From positions 1 through 12,081 of the forward strand of contig CALYAH010000102.1 of the NCBI GenBank assembly GCA_944393455.1: 12,081 nucleotides of DNA. Direction: 5' to 3'. The translations under genes and the position numbers were made by a program. Position 1 is the first letter of the stretch. Each line of letters begins with the position of its first letter. The notes beneath the pieces are model-generated. The model did no database searches, was not told the origin of the DNA, and was given only the letters and a program-made list of their open reading frames with translations. Origin of the DNA: an uncultured Clostridia bacterium (lineage in GTDB: Bacteria > Bacillota > Clostridia > TANB77 > CAG-508). Positions 1 to 6,860 of this stretch are shown here, in pieces.

Positions 1-9
1 TACCATCAT
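1..9 (-). CDS. Start of next operon gene, probably guanylate kinase (partial)
   Basis: Only the first three codons (ATG ATG GTA) are in the window. They follow a strong ribosome binding site, AAAGGAGGGA, about 9 bases upstream, 29 bases after the remA stop codon, so a gene clearly begins here. In Bacillus and most Clostridia the gene after yicC-remA is gmk (guanylate kinase), so that is the expected identity. It rests on gene order alone, because no diagnostic protein sequence is visible. Either ATG (position 9 or 6) could be the start. Confidence 0.5.
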
Positions 10-38
10 TTTAAAATCCCTCCTTTAATTGCTAAACT

Positions 39-320
39 TTATTTAGTAGCTTCCGCTGCTAATTTATTTAATTCTTCCTGTGATATAGTTTTATCTATTC
101 TTCCTCCAACTGTTTCTGGTTGCACAGCTGATAATATAATATGGCCTGAATCCATAATTAATACGGCTCTTGTTGTTCTTCCATAAGTTGCATCTACTGC
201 TGTCTTATTATCTTTTGCTTCTTGTACCATTCTTTTTATTGGCGCTGATTCTGGACTTACTATAGCTACTATCCTTTCTGCTGAAACAATATTACCAAAT
301 CCTATATTTACTAATTGCAT
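39..320 (-). CDS. remA: RemA family DNA-binding regulator (DUF370)
   Basis: This 93-residue protein matches the RemA/YlzA family (DUF370) along its whole length, including the N-terminal LVNIGFGN stretch, the KRMVQEAK segment, YGRTTRAVLIMDSGH and the TVGGRI motif near residues 71-76. In Bacillus subtilis RemA is a small oligomeric DNA-binding protein that activates biofilm-matrix and osmoprotection genes; its role in Clostridia is less clear. The start ATG follows GAAAGGA at suitable spacing, 15 bases after the yicC stop. It is co-transcribed with yicC upstream and probably gmk downstream, the classic Firmicute order. Length and sequence are typical, with no sign of damage. Confidence 0.93.
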   Translation of the reverse strand: MQLVNIGFGNIVSAERIVAIVSPESAPIKRMVQEAKDNKTAVDATYGRTTRAVLIMDSGHIILSAVQPETVGGRIDKTISQEELNKLAAEATK

Positions 321-335
321 AAAATCAAATCCTTT

Positions 336-1211
336 CTATTCTATATTTTGAACTTGTTCTCTTATGTTTTCTATTTCTGTTTTCATATCAATTACGCTAT
401 TTGTGATGTCTAAATTATTTGCTTTTGAACCAATTGTATTTGTTTCACGGTTCATTTCTTGAATGATAAAATCTAGTTTCTTTCCTATTGCTTCATCAGA
501 ATCCAACATTGTTTTAAATTGTGATATATGACTATTCAATCTTGTAACCTCTTCTTGAATAGAGCATTTATCTGCATATATAACAACCTCTTGTGCTAAT
601 CGTGATTGGTCTATTTCTTGGTCTTTTAATATTTGCTTAATTCTTTCTTCTAATTTTACTATATATTCCTCAATCAGTCCAGTAGAAAGTTTAGATATCT
701 CATTTACTTTAGTTTGAATATTTTCTAGTCTTTCTAATAAATCAGTTGCTATTTGTTTTCCTTCTACTTGTCTCATTTGTACTAAGTTTTCTACTGCATT
801 TTTAGTAACTTCTAAAAGTTCATCTTTTATAGTTTCATCTTCTTGATTATTTTGTATGTTTAGTACATCTGGAAATTTTGATATTTCGGTTACTTGGATA
901 TCGGCCAAAATATTTTCTTTTTCTGCTAACTCTTTTAATTGATCAATATACATTTTAGCTAGTTCTGCATTAATATTAATTTCTTTTCCTTCTGCTGAAT
1001 TATTTTCAAAAGTAATAAAAACATCTATCTTTCCTCTTTTTACTTTAGTTGATATCTCTTTTTTTATAACTTCTTCTAAATAACTCAATTTTCTTGGCAT
1101 TTTTACAGATATATCTAAATATCTATGATTTACGCTTTTTATTTCTATTTGATATTCTCTTAAATTTTTTGATAAGTTAGCTTTACCATATCCTGTCATA
1201 CTTTTAATCAT
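336..1211 (-). CDS. yicC: YicC/YloC family endoribonuclease
   Basis: This 291-residue protein has the two-part structure of the YicC family. The YicC-like N-terminal domain starts with the hallmark MIKSMTGYGKA and contains IEIKSVNHRYLDISVKMP near residues 22-39. The C-terminal DUF1732 domain contains IQEEVTRLNSHI and the strongly conserved GKKLDFIIQEMNRETNTIGS. E. coli YicC and B. subtilis YloC have been described as endoribonucleases acting in RNA decay; activity here is inferred from similarity. The start ATG lies inside the last codons of the upstream membrane-protein gene (overlap ATGATTAA, 8 bases), which suggests translational coupling. GAGGG lies just upstream. Length is normal. Confidence 0.93.
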   Translation of the reverse strand: MIKSMTGYGKANLSKNLREYQIEIKSVNHRYLDISVKMPRKLSYLEEVIKKEISTKVKRGKIDVFITFENNSAEGKEININAELAKMYIDQLKELAEKENILADIQVTEISKFPDVLNIQNNQEDETIKDELLEVTKNAVENLVQMRQVEGKQIATDLLERLENIQTKVNEISKLSTGLIEEYIVKLEERIKQILKDQEIDQSRLAQEVVIYADKCSIQEEVTRLNSHISQFKTMLDSDEAIGKKLDFIIQEMNRETNTIGSKANNLDITNSVIDMKTEIENIREQVQNIE

Positions 1212-1920
1212 TTTCTTTTCCCTCTTTTTTCGATTTTACTTTTTTATTTTCTGTTCTTTTTTTCGTTGCTGGTTCTTTTTTAGTATTTTTATTTTCTATT
1301 TCCTTTTTAGTTGTTTTTTCATTTTTAGACTTTTTCTTTGTTGTTGCCTTTTTAACTTGTTTTCCTTTTCCTGTACTCTTTGCTTTATTTTTATTAGATT
1401 TGACTTGTTTATTTTTAGTTAATTCTTTCTTAGGTTCATCATTTTCTTCTTTTTTTACATTTTCTTTTTCTGTATCTTCTTTTCTTCTTTTTTTAGCTTC
1501 TTTTTTGATTGGTTCATCTTCTTTCACAATTTCAGATATATCACTTAACGTCTTTAAATATGCTTTTTTCTCCTTAGTATAACTAATAATCGCTTTTAAT
1601 ACATAATAAATGGTAACAATAATAGATGAAACAATTAAATAAAATCTAAAATCACATTCAAACACAGCCATAAAATGCATTATTGATAATGAATGGAATG
1701 ATAGACATAATAATTCAATTCCCGTAACAGCTGTTTTCCCATTATCTTTGTTATAAGCTATTTCTAACAGCAAAATTCCCAAACCTAAGAATACTCCTGC
1801 AAAAAACTCTATATCTCTTGATAATCTTTCTATATCCATTCTGGCATAAGCAAAGTCTAAAACAATAAAATAGCATATTACACCTACAGCTTGTAATAAG
1901 TTTTTGAATATTGTCTTCAT
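1204..1920 (-). CDS. Membrane protein with long lysine-rich cytoplasmic tail, function unknown
   Basis: I do not recognise a named family. The first ~112 residues contain about four hydrophobic segments (near 6-23, 37-55, 64-86 and 91-112). From about 115 the chain becomes highly charged, and from ~138 to the end at 238 it is almost all Lys, Glu, Asn and Thr with repeated KK and TKK patterns, like the disordered tails of histone-like or RNA-binding proteins. The topology is inferred: an even number of spans would place both ends on the same side, probably the cytoplasm. The start has an ideal AGGAGG site overlapping the rsmE stop region (TAGGAGG). The gene lies 9 bases after rsmE and overlaps yicC by 8 bases, so it belongs to an RNA-modification and RNA-decay operon. 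Confidence 0.85.
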   Translation of the reverse strand: MKTIFKNLLQAVGVICYFIVLDFAYARMDIERLSRDIEFFAGVFLGLGILLLEIAYNKDNGKTAVTGIELLCLSFHSLSIMHFMAVFECDFRFYLIVSSIIVTIYYVLKAIISYTKEKKAYLKTLSDISEIVKEDEPIKKEAKKRRKEDTEKENVKKEENDEPKKELTKNKQVKSNKNKAKSTGKGKQVKKATTKKKSKNEKTTKKEIENKNTKKEPATKKRTENKKVKSKKEGKEND

Positions 1921-1929
1921 TGTTTCCTC

Positions 1930-2682
1930 CTAATTTTCTAGTTCGTACATAATAATACTTAAAACATTTAAAGCTACTGTTTCTGTTCGCAATATTCTTT
2001 TTCCTAATGTAATAGATTTTGCACCGTCTTTTTTTAATTGTTCTACTTCTTCTGGTGCAATTCCTCCTTCTGGACCGATTATAATAGCTATTTTTATTTC
2101 TTGCTTTTCAGATTTTTCTTTTATATTCTTTAATTCGTGTTTTATAGTATTTTCTGTTTCTTTTTCATATGCTACTAATACTATATCATACTTTTCTAAT
2201 AGATTACAAATGTTTTTTACATTTATAATAGTTTCTATTTTTGGTATTCTATCTCTACCACATTGTTTTGCAGCCACCTCAGCTATTTTCTGCCATCTTT
2301 GTATTTTTTTAGGCTTGTCCTTATCTGTGAGCTTTACAACACACCTTTTCATCTCAATTGGTATGATATCATAAACTCCTAATTCTACAGATTTTTGAAT
2401 TACTAGCTCCATTTTATCCGCCTTTGGTAACCCTTGCATAATTGTTACTTTAATTTTAGACTCTACATTGTTTTCTAGCGTTTTTATTATCTTGCATTTT
2501 ATTGATTCTTCTGAAATCCCTATAATTTCACATAAATAATTTTGTTCTTTTGATGAATTACAAATTGTCAATTCATCTCCTACTTTTTCTCTTAACACAT
2601 TTTTTATATGATTAACATCTTGACCTACTATTTTTATTGTTTCTCCATTTATTTGTTCTTGTGTTACAAAAAACTTTGGCAT
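1930..2682 (-). CDS. rsmE: 16S rRNA m3U1498 methyltransferase RsmE
   Basis: This 250-residue SPOUT-class methyltransferase is expected to N3-methylate U1498 of 16S rRNA on the assembled 30S subunit using S-adenosylmethionine. It has an N-terminal PUA-like domain (HIKNVLR near residues 25-31), the QGLPKADKMELVIQKSVELG segment, RWQKIAEVAAKQCGRDRIP, and the C-terminal knot motifs IGPEGGIAPEEVE and LGKRILRTETVALNVL. I chose the ATG at 2682 because it follows AAAGGAG at good spacing and gives MPKFFV, the usual start. A longer in-frame start at 2706 would fall inside the -10 element of its own promoter. It is the first gene of the rsmE-membrane protein-yicC-remA operon. Confidence 0.95.
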   Translation of the reverse strand: MPKFFVTQEQINGETIKIVGQDVNHIKNVLREKVGDELTICNSSKEQNYLCEIIGISEESIKCKIIKTLENNVESKIKVTIMQGLPKADKMELVIQKSVELGVYDIIPIEMKRCVVKLTDKDKPKKIQRWQKIAEVAAKQCGRDRIPKIETIINVKNICNLLEKYDIVLVAYEKETENTIKHELKNIKEKSEKQEIKIAIIIGPEGGIAPEEVEQLKKDGAKSITLGKRILRTETVALNVLSIIMYELEN

Positions 2683-2705
2683 ATTTTTCTCCTTTATACG
2701 GACCA

Positions 2706-2734
2706 ATTATATCACATTTTTCCTTGTCTTTCCA
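2706..2734 (-). promoter_or_regulatory. Promoter of the rsmE operon (extended -10)
   Basis: On the minus strand a perfect TATAAT (2706-2711) is preceded by TG one base upstream (TGATATAAT), making an extended -10. A weak -35, TGGAAA (2729-2734), lies 17 bases upstream. Transcription would start near 2699, giving a leader of under 20 bases before the rsmE ATG at 2682. Confidence 0.7.
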
Positions 2735-2789
2735 TACAAAACTCAAAAATTGTGCTATATTTATCAAAATTTGTTAAATGTACACTTAC

Positions 2790-2905
2790 GGACAAGTCCA
2801 AATATACAATTTTTTCAAGATTTTTATAGAAATTTGTCGGATGTCCATTTGGATCTGTCCCCAATTGGACATTTTTGTCCAAAAGGAAACGTCCCCAATT
2901 GGACA
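2790..2905. repeat. GTCC/GGAC palindromic repeat cluster, copy A
   Basis: This intergenic stretch is packed with small hairpins built from GTCC and GGAC. GGACAAGTCC lies at 2790-2799. GTCCCCAATTGGACA occurs twice (2857-2871 and 2891-2905). GGACATTTTTGTCC (2867-2880) has a 5-bp stem and 4-base loop. Bases 2876-2905 are the exact reverse complement of 11771-11800 (30 bases) in front of metG. The repeat begins directly after the stop codon of the upstream glycerophosphotransferase gene. Such GGGGAC/GTCCCC palindromes resemble REP-like elements of Clostridia; that family link is from memory, not searched. Confidence 0.8.
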
Positions 2906-4522
2906 TTAGTGTATATTGTTAAACCTATAATTTATATCTTTATCTTCATCTAATTCAACTATTTTATCCCATACTCTCTTAGAATTGTTATGGTCCAAAT
3001 TACTAAAAGTATTTTCAATTTTACTTTTATACTCTTCTCTTATCTTACAATTATTATTTAAGTAATATTCTATTTCATTAATTATTTCTTTTTCTGTTTC
3101 TACTACTTTACCAAATCCATCTTTTTCATAATCAAAATAACCTGATTTGTAATGGTTTTTAAAAAAATATTCTTTATCAAATTGATAATATATAATTGGT
3201 TTTTGTAAAAATGCCACATCATAATGTATGCTTGAATAATCAGTAATAAACATTACACATTCATTAAATAGTTCAAAATATTTTATTTTACTTGTTTCTA
3301 GAATTTCTATTGATTTGCTAGATAATTCATTAAACAAATTTTTATATTTTGCAAAAACAGGGTGTAACAAAAATTTTATTTTATACTTTTTCTCCTCTAA
3401 CATTTTTCCTAAAGTATCATTACTTAATAAGCTTTTATATTTAGAAAAGTATTCTGAATCTTCAAATTTAACTCCTTCTTTTTGTGCTCTCCAAGTTGGT
3501 GAGATTAATATAACTCGTTTAGTGTTCTCATTTTTCAGTTTATCAAATCTTGGTAATCCTGTTTTTACTACCATATTAGGTTTATACATAAAATCCTCTG
3601 TATTTATATATTCATATTCTTTGTTTGTTGAAGTGATAAATAAATCAGCCGTTATTAGTTCACGATTAAGATATTCTCTTACGTCGTTCATTATAACTCC
3701 ATGTTGTAAAAAAACAAATTTTTTATTTATAAGGTCTTTATATATATCCATTTCTTCTATGTTAAATGGATTAAAAGAATTATCTAAATAACTAGAGTGT
3801 GACGATATAAGAATTCTGCTATTCAAAAATTTTAGCTTATGATTAAAACTTTTATATTTCAAAACTTTTCCTATCTTTTTAACTCTATCTATACTTGTTG
3901 ATTTTTTATCCAATACAAAATAACATTTTTTAGCTATTTCAGGATAGTTCTCATTAACATACTTAAATAATTGTTCAGCGTTGTCATCGCCATATAATAA
4001 TCTATCATTAAATAAATAATATTTTCTATTTTTCATCTTTAATAATCTAAAAATAAAAATTTTCTTATATTTCTTCAGTCCATATATTTGTTTTTTTAGT
4101 TCATATTTAAATTTGTCTCCAAAGTTCTTTTTATTAAATTGTATTTCATCTTCTAATATTTGTATCTTATATTTATCTACAAATATTATATATGGATTTT
4201 CTTTTTGTGTAATTATCTCATCTTTATTATTTCTTATTTTTAATTCTGTTAACTTTTCATTCTCTTTTAAAATAACTTTTAGCTTTTTGTAATCTAATAT
4301 TGGTATATTAATTAACACTTTAGCAACAAAAAATTCCTTATTACAATAACTATAATTTATTTTATTTTTACATTGTGTCATTTCGCATATATATGTTTTT
4401 TTAGATTCATCTTCTAAATATATTGTAGCATTATCACTAATAGCATTACTTTTATATAAAAACTCAAATTCAATATTTTGATTATTTATTCTTATATTAG
4501 CTAAATTTATAAATTTTGTCAT
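2906..4522 (-). CDS. CDP-glycerol glycerophosphotransferase family protein (TagB/TagF-like)
   Basis: This 538-residue protein has a C-terminal catalytic domain of the CDP-glycerol glycerophosphotransferase family: SHSS (241-244), FLQHG (271-275, candidate catalytic His), ISPTWR (340-345), LLHP (385-388) and TDYSSIHYD (427-435), the CDP-glycerol binding signature, followed by KPIIYYQFD. These membrane-associated GT-B enzymes transfer glycerol-phosphate (some transfer ribitol-phosphate) from CDP-linked donors to teichoic acid or other surface glycans. The N-terminal ~150 residues resemble the accessory region often seen in such proteins. The ATG follows AAAGGG. The gene stands alone between a terminator and a repeat cluster, with no other teichoic acid genes in view, so the acceptor and donor cannot be named. 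It looks even more AT-rich than its neighbours. Confidence 0.85.
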   Translation of the reverse strand: MTKFINLANIRINNQNIEFEFLYKSNAISDNATIYLEDESKKTYICEMTQCKNKINYSYCNKEFFVAKVLINIPILDYKKLKVILKENEKLTELKIRNNKDEIITQKENPYIIFVDKYKIQILEDEIQFNKKNFGDKFKYELKKQIYGLKKYKKIFIFRLLKMKNRKYYLFNDRLLYGDDNAEQLFKYVNENYPEIAKKCYFVLDKKSTSIDRVKKIGKVLKYKSFNHKLKFLNSRILISSHSSYLDNSFNPFNIEEMDIYKDLINKKFVFLQHGVIMNDVREYLNRELITADLFITSTNKEYEYINTEDFMYKPNMVVKTGLPRFDKLKNENTKRVILISPTWRAQKEGVKFEDSEYFSKYKSLLSNDTLGKMLEEKKYKIKFLLHPVFAKYKNLFNELSSKSIEILETSKIKYFELFNECVMFITDYSSIHYDVAFLQKPIIYYQFDKEYFFKNHYKSGYFDYEKDGFGKVVETEKEIINEIEYYLNNNCKIREEYKSKIENTFSNLDHNNSKRVWDKIVELDEDKDINYRFNNIH

Positions 4523-4553
4523 AATTACATATCCCTTTCTAAAAAATTTAACT

Positions 4554-4604
4554 AAAAAAAGGAATTATAGAAGATATTTTTATCTACTCATAATTCCTTT
4601 TTTA
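4554..4604 (-). terminator. Intrinsic terminator after rubrerythrin
   Basis: Arms 4555-4568 and 4590-4603 pair perfectly (AAAAAAGGAATTAT with ATAATTCCTTTTTT) around a 21-base loop. On the minus strand the stem ends in a run of Ts. It lies 14 bases after the rubrerythrin stop. The A/T runs on both sides could make it bidirectional, but no gene on the plus strand needs it. Confidence 0.8.
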
Positions 4605-4617
4605 TTGTCATTTTTTA

Positions 4618-5157
4618 TTAATAGTTTTCTGCTTTAATTTCAAAGTATGCTTTTGGATGGCTACAAACTGGGCAAACTTCTGGTGCTGCTTTTCCAATTA
4701 CTATATGTCCACAATTTCTACATTTCCAAATTCTATCTCCATCTTTGCTGAATACTAATCCACCTTCTACATTTTCTAATAATTTTTTATATCTTTCTTC
4801 ATGTTCTTTTTCTATTTTTGCTACTTCTGCAAAAAGATAAGCTATATGGTCGAATCCTTCTTCTTTTGCTTCTTTTGCCATTCTGTCATACATGTCTGTC
4901 CATTCGTAGTTTTCTCCTTCTGCTGCTGCTTTTAAGTTTTCAGCTGTTGATAAAATTTCTCCACCTTGTAATAATTTAAACCACATTTTTGCATGTTCTT
5001 TTTCGTTATCTGCTGTTTCTTGGAATATTGCTGCTATTTGCTCATATCCTTCTTTTTTTGCCTTGCTTGCAAAATATGTATATTTATTTCTTGCTTGTGA
5101 TTCTCCTGCAAATGCCTCCATTAAATTTTTCTCTGTTTTACTTCCTTTTAATTCCAT
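4618..5157 (-). CDS. rbr: Rubrerythrin
   Basis: This 179-residue protein is a classic rubrerythrin, a cytoplasmic non-haem iron peroxidase that reduces hydrogen peroxide in anaerobes. The N-terminal ferritin-like four-helix domain holds the di-iron ligands: E19 in AGESQARNKY, E52xxH55 (NEKEH) and E116xxH119 (IEKEH), with further Glu near 96-100. The C-terminal rubredoxin-like domain has C146xxC149 and C162xxC165 for the Fe(Cys)4 centre. The ATG has an ideal AAAGGAGG site. The gene has its own near-consensus promoter, an inverted repeat at the start of its leader, and a terminator, so it can be expressed alone. Oxidative-stress control is likely from the family but not shown here. Confidence 0.97.
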   Translation of the reverse strand: MELKGSKTEKNLMEAFAGESQARNKYTYFASKAKKEGYEQIAAIFQETADNEKEHAKMWFKLLQGGEILSTAENLKAAAEGENYEWTDMYDRMAKEAKEEGFDHIAYLFAEVAKIEKEHEERYKKLLENVEGGLVFSKDGDRIWKCRNCGHIVIGKAAPEVCPVCSHPKAYFEIKAENY

Positions 5158-5210
5158 AAAAAATTCCTCCTTTATATTTATTTCATTTTTGTTTTTTAGT
5201 ATTTATTTTC

Positions 5211-5229
5211 GCAATACATAAAGTATTGC
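5211..5229. promoter_or_regulatory. Inverted repeat in the rbr leader (operator or RNA hairpin)
   Basis: GCAATAC and GTATTGC form perfect 7-base arms around a 5-base spacer. The repeat starts a few bases downstream of the predicted transcription start of rbr, a common place for a repressor site, and would fold as a hairpin in the mRNA. It does not match the consensus PerR or Fur boxes I know. Confidence 0.55.
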
Positions 5230-5243
5230 TTAGTTTCGTGTTC

Positions 5244-5272
5244 ATTTTATATCATTACTTCTTAATTGTCAA
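5244..5272 (-). promoter_or_regulatory. Sigma-A promoter of rbr
   Basis: On the minus strand a perfect TTGACA (5267-5272) is followed after exactly 17 bases by TAAAAT (5244-5249), one mismatch from consensus. Transcription should start near 5237, giving a leader of about 80 bases. The -35 begins only 11 bases after the serpin stop codon. Confidence 0.88.
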
Positions 5273-5283
5273 GATTTCTCGAT

Positions 5284-6561
5284 TTAATAATTTGCTTGAT
5301 ATTCTTCCCAAGAAGTTGGTTCATAGACCGTTCCTACAAACCATATTTCATCTGTATCTTTATCTCTAATTAGATACAAGAAAGGTTTGTCTATTTTTAT
5401 TTTTTCTGGCTCAGTAGGATTTTTAATTATTGCTTTAGTTTCCATAGCAATTGCAGTAGCAGCTGCAGCTTTAACACCTTTTTCTGTAAAATCAATTTTC
5501 GCTTTATGTAATGCGTCGCTTACATAAAGTTCTTTACTTGCCATAGTAGAAAAATCAGCATTTGTTTCATCAAAAGCATCTGTTATTCCTAATTTGATTA
5601 AATCCTGCTTTAAACTTAAATTGTAATCAAATGAAAATCTTGGTATCGTAATTTCTACACCATTTTCTGTATCAGATGCAAAAGTGGTTTTATTAAGTAT
5701 GTTATTATACTCATCTATTGAAAAAGTCTCTACATAGTCTGATAAATTTTCGTTTGGCATTATTGCCACAAATTCTAATTGTGTGTCATCATATTTCTTT
5801 AAATCCATTGTTAATGTTGTAATATCTTCATCTTTGTAATATGATACACTATCACTTGTTGTTTCTTTACTCATCATTGCTGCTGTCATTTTGTTTCCGT
5901 TTTCTAGATTAAATTCTTCTCCCTTAGTTTTACTACCGTCAAATTGTTCTTCCCATTCCATATCAATGGCTAAAGCATTTATAAGAATCATTACTGTATT
6001 TGGATTTTGTACTAAATCATCGCTTATCATGTTTTTTATTATTCCTAAAGTTTTATTTTCAATCCATTTATTTATATTATTAGCATTACTAAAAGAATCA
6101 TAGTTTATTTCTGCATCATATTTCTCATTTAACTCTTTTATATAATCTTTTTTTATATCTTCAGCATAAGCATCTCTGATATACGCACCATTTGCAAAAG
6201 ATAATATGTTGTCAATATTATTGTATTTTGTTAGGTTTAAGTCTCCTATTACGTTTTCTATTTGAGTTTTTGTATTTCCGTTTGCACCGTCACTTAACAT
6301 TTTTAATGCATATTTTATTGATAACGGACTATATACCATATTTTCTTTGTTATTTTTCAGTTTTAGAAATTCTGTTACAAAATTAGACTCAACTGTTGGA
6401 ACTGGAGATTCACTACCTATTATTGTATTATTTTCTTCAATTTCATTTTGTTTGTCCCAATTAATTATTACAATAAACATACTTACCACTACTATTAATA
6501 ACAATATTATTGATATAATGGCCGTTTTAAATTTAATCTTTAGTTCTTTTTTCTCTTGCAC
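5284..6561 (-). CDS. Membrane-anchored serpin (serine protease inhibitor)
   Basis: Residues 13-34 form one hydrophobic segment with no lipobox Cys, so this looks like a signal anchor that places the rest outside the cell. A low-complexity linker follows to ~57, then a full serpin fold: NMVYSPLSI (74-82), MLSDGANGNT, INALAIDMEWEEQF (194-207), the shutter and breach regions, VSDALHKAKIDF (347-358), the hinge TEKGVKAAAATA (359-370), and DKPFLYLI (391-398) ending in IWFVGTVYEP. The Ala-rich hinge is typical of inhibitory serpins. Counting 17 residues from Glu360 puts P1 at Lys376, but the loop to DKPF is about six residues longer than in alpha-1-antitrypsin, so P1 is uncertain. The start is GTG, seven bases after AGGAGG. 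The target protease is unknown; it may be a host or community enzyme. Confidence 0.92.
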   Translation of the reverse strand: MQEKKELKIKFKTAIISIILLLIVVVSMFIVIINWDKQNEIEENNTIIGSESPVPTVESNFVTEFLKLKNNKENMVYSPLSIKYALKMLSDGANGNTKTQIENVIGDLNLTKYNNIDNILSFANGAYIRDAYAEDIKKDYIKELNEKYDAEINYDSFSNANNINKWIENKTLGIIKNMISDDLVQNPNTVMILINALAIDMEWEEQFDGSKTKGEEFNLENGNKMTAAMMSKETTSDSVSYYKDEDITTLTMDLKKYDDTQLEFVAIMPNENLSDYVETFSIDEYNNILNKTTFASDTENGVEITIPRFSFDYNLSLKQDLIKLGITDAFDETNADFSTMASKELYVSDALHKAKIDFTEKGVKAAAATAIAMETKAIIKNPTEPEKIKIDKPFLYLIRDKDTDEIWFVGTVYEPTSWEEYQANY

Positions 6562-6594
6562 TTTTATTCCTCCTTTATTTTAAAAATCATCTAT

Positions 6595-6623
6595 ACTGTA
6601 ACATAATATAAACTATTTTGCAA
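6595..6623 (-). promoter_or_regulatory. Putative promoter of the serpin gene
   Basis: On the minus strand TTGCAA (6618-6623) and TACAGT (6595-6600) are 17 bases apart, and TG one base before the -10 (TGTTACAGT) gives an extended -10. Each hexamer matches consensus at four of six positions. It lies just after the tRNA terminator and about 30 bases before the serpin GTG. Confidence 0.55.
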
Positions 6624-6648
6624 CGTGTATATTTTTTAATATATTTCC

Positions 6649-6680
6649 AAAAAAAATCAATCATCTCTGATTGATTTTTT
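6649..6680 (-). terminator. Intrinsic terminator after tRNA-Leu
   Basis: AATCAATCA (6655-6663) and TGATTGATT (6668-6676) pair perfectly around the 4-base loop TCTC. On the minus strand the stem is followed by eight Ts (6656-6649). It lies about 40 bases after the tRNA 3' end and separates it from the serpin gene. Confidence 0.88.
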
Positions 6681-6716
6681 ACTCACTATTTAAACTATAT
6701 TGAACAAATTTATGTG

Positions 6717-6799
6717 TGGTACCGATGGTGGGACTCGAACCCACATGGTTTCCCGCACGATTTTGAGTCGTGTGCGTCTACCAGTTCCGCCACATCGGC
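6717..6799 (-). tRNA. tRNA-Leu, anticodon CAA
   Basis: The minus strand folds as a complete type II tRNA. The acceptor stem is GCCGATG/CATCGGT with a G1-U72 wobble, discriminator A, and CCA encoded in the DNA. The D-arm is GCG...CGC, the anticodon stem CACGA/TCGTG with loop CTCAAAA, followed by a variable arm of about 11 bases (CGGGAAACCAT), and the T-arm is GTGGG/CCCAC with loop TTCGAGT. The anticodon CAA (6763-6765) reads leucine UUG codons. It has its own promoter and terminator. Confidence 0.96.
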
Positions 6800-6813
6800 A
6801 TATGCACTAATAT

Positions 6814-6842
6814 ATATTAGCACATTTTTTTCTAATTGTCTA
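6814..6842 (-). promoter_or_regulatory. Putative promoter of tRNA-Leu
   Basis: On the minus strand TAGACA (6837-6842, five of six) and TAATAT (6814-6819, four of six) are 17 bases apart, with TG one base before the -10. The -10 lies inside a perfect 14-base palindrome, CTAATATATATTAG (6807-6820), which may be chance in AT-rich DNA. The tRNA starts 14 bases after the -10. Confidence 0.6.
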
Positions 6843-6860
6843 GATTTTTTTCATTTAAGT

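Noticed and set aside
2683..2706. Longer rsmE start at 2706
   Set aside because: The ATG lies in the -10 element, has no ribosome binding site, and adds residues not seen in RsmE, while ATG 2682 has AAAGGAG at good spacing.
2790..2905. CRISPR array
   Set aside because: The repeated unit is only about 15 bases, occurs twice with irregular spacing, and is made of hairpins; there are no spacers or cas genes.
2712..2906. 64-codon frame between the glycerophosphotransferase gene and rsmE
   Set aside because: Its start and first third lie in the GTCC/GGAC repeat, it has no ribosome binding site, and it runs across the rsmE promoter. The same start peptide (MSNWGRFLLD) appears on the plus strand at the other repeat copy, so it reflects the repeat, not a gene.
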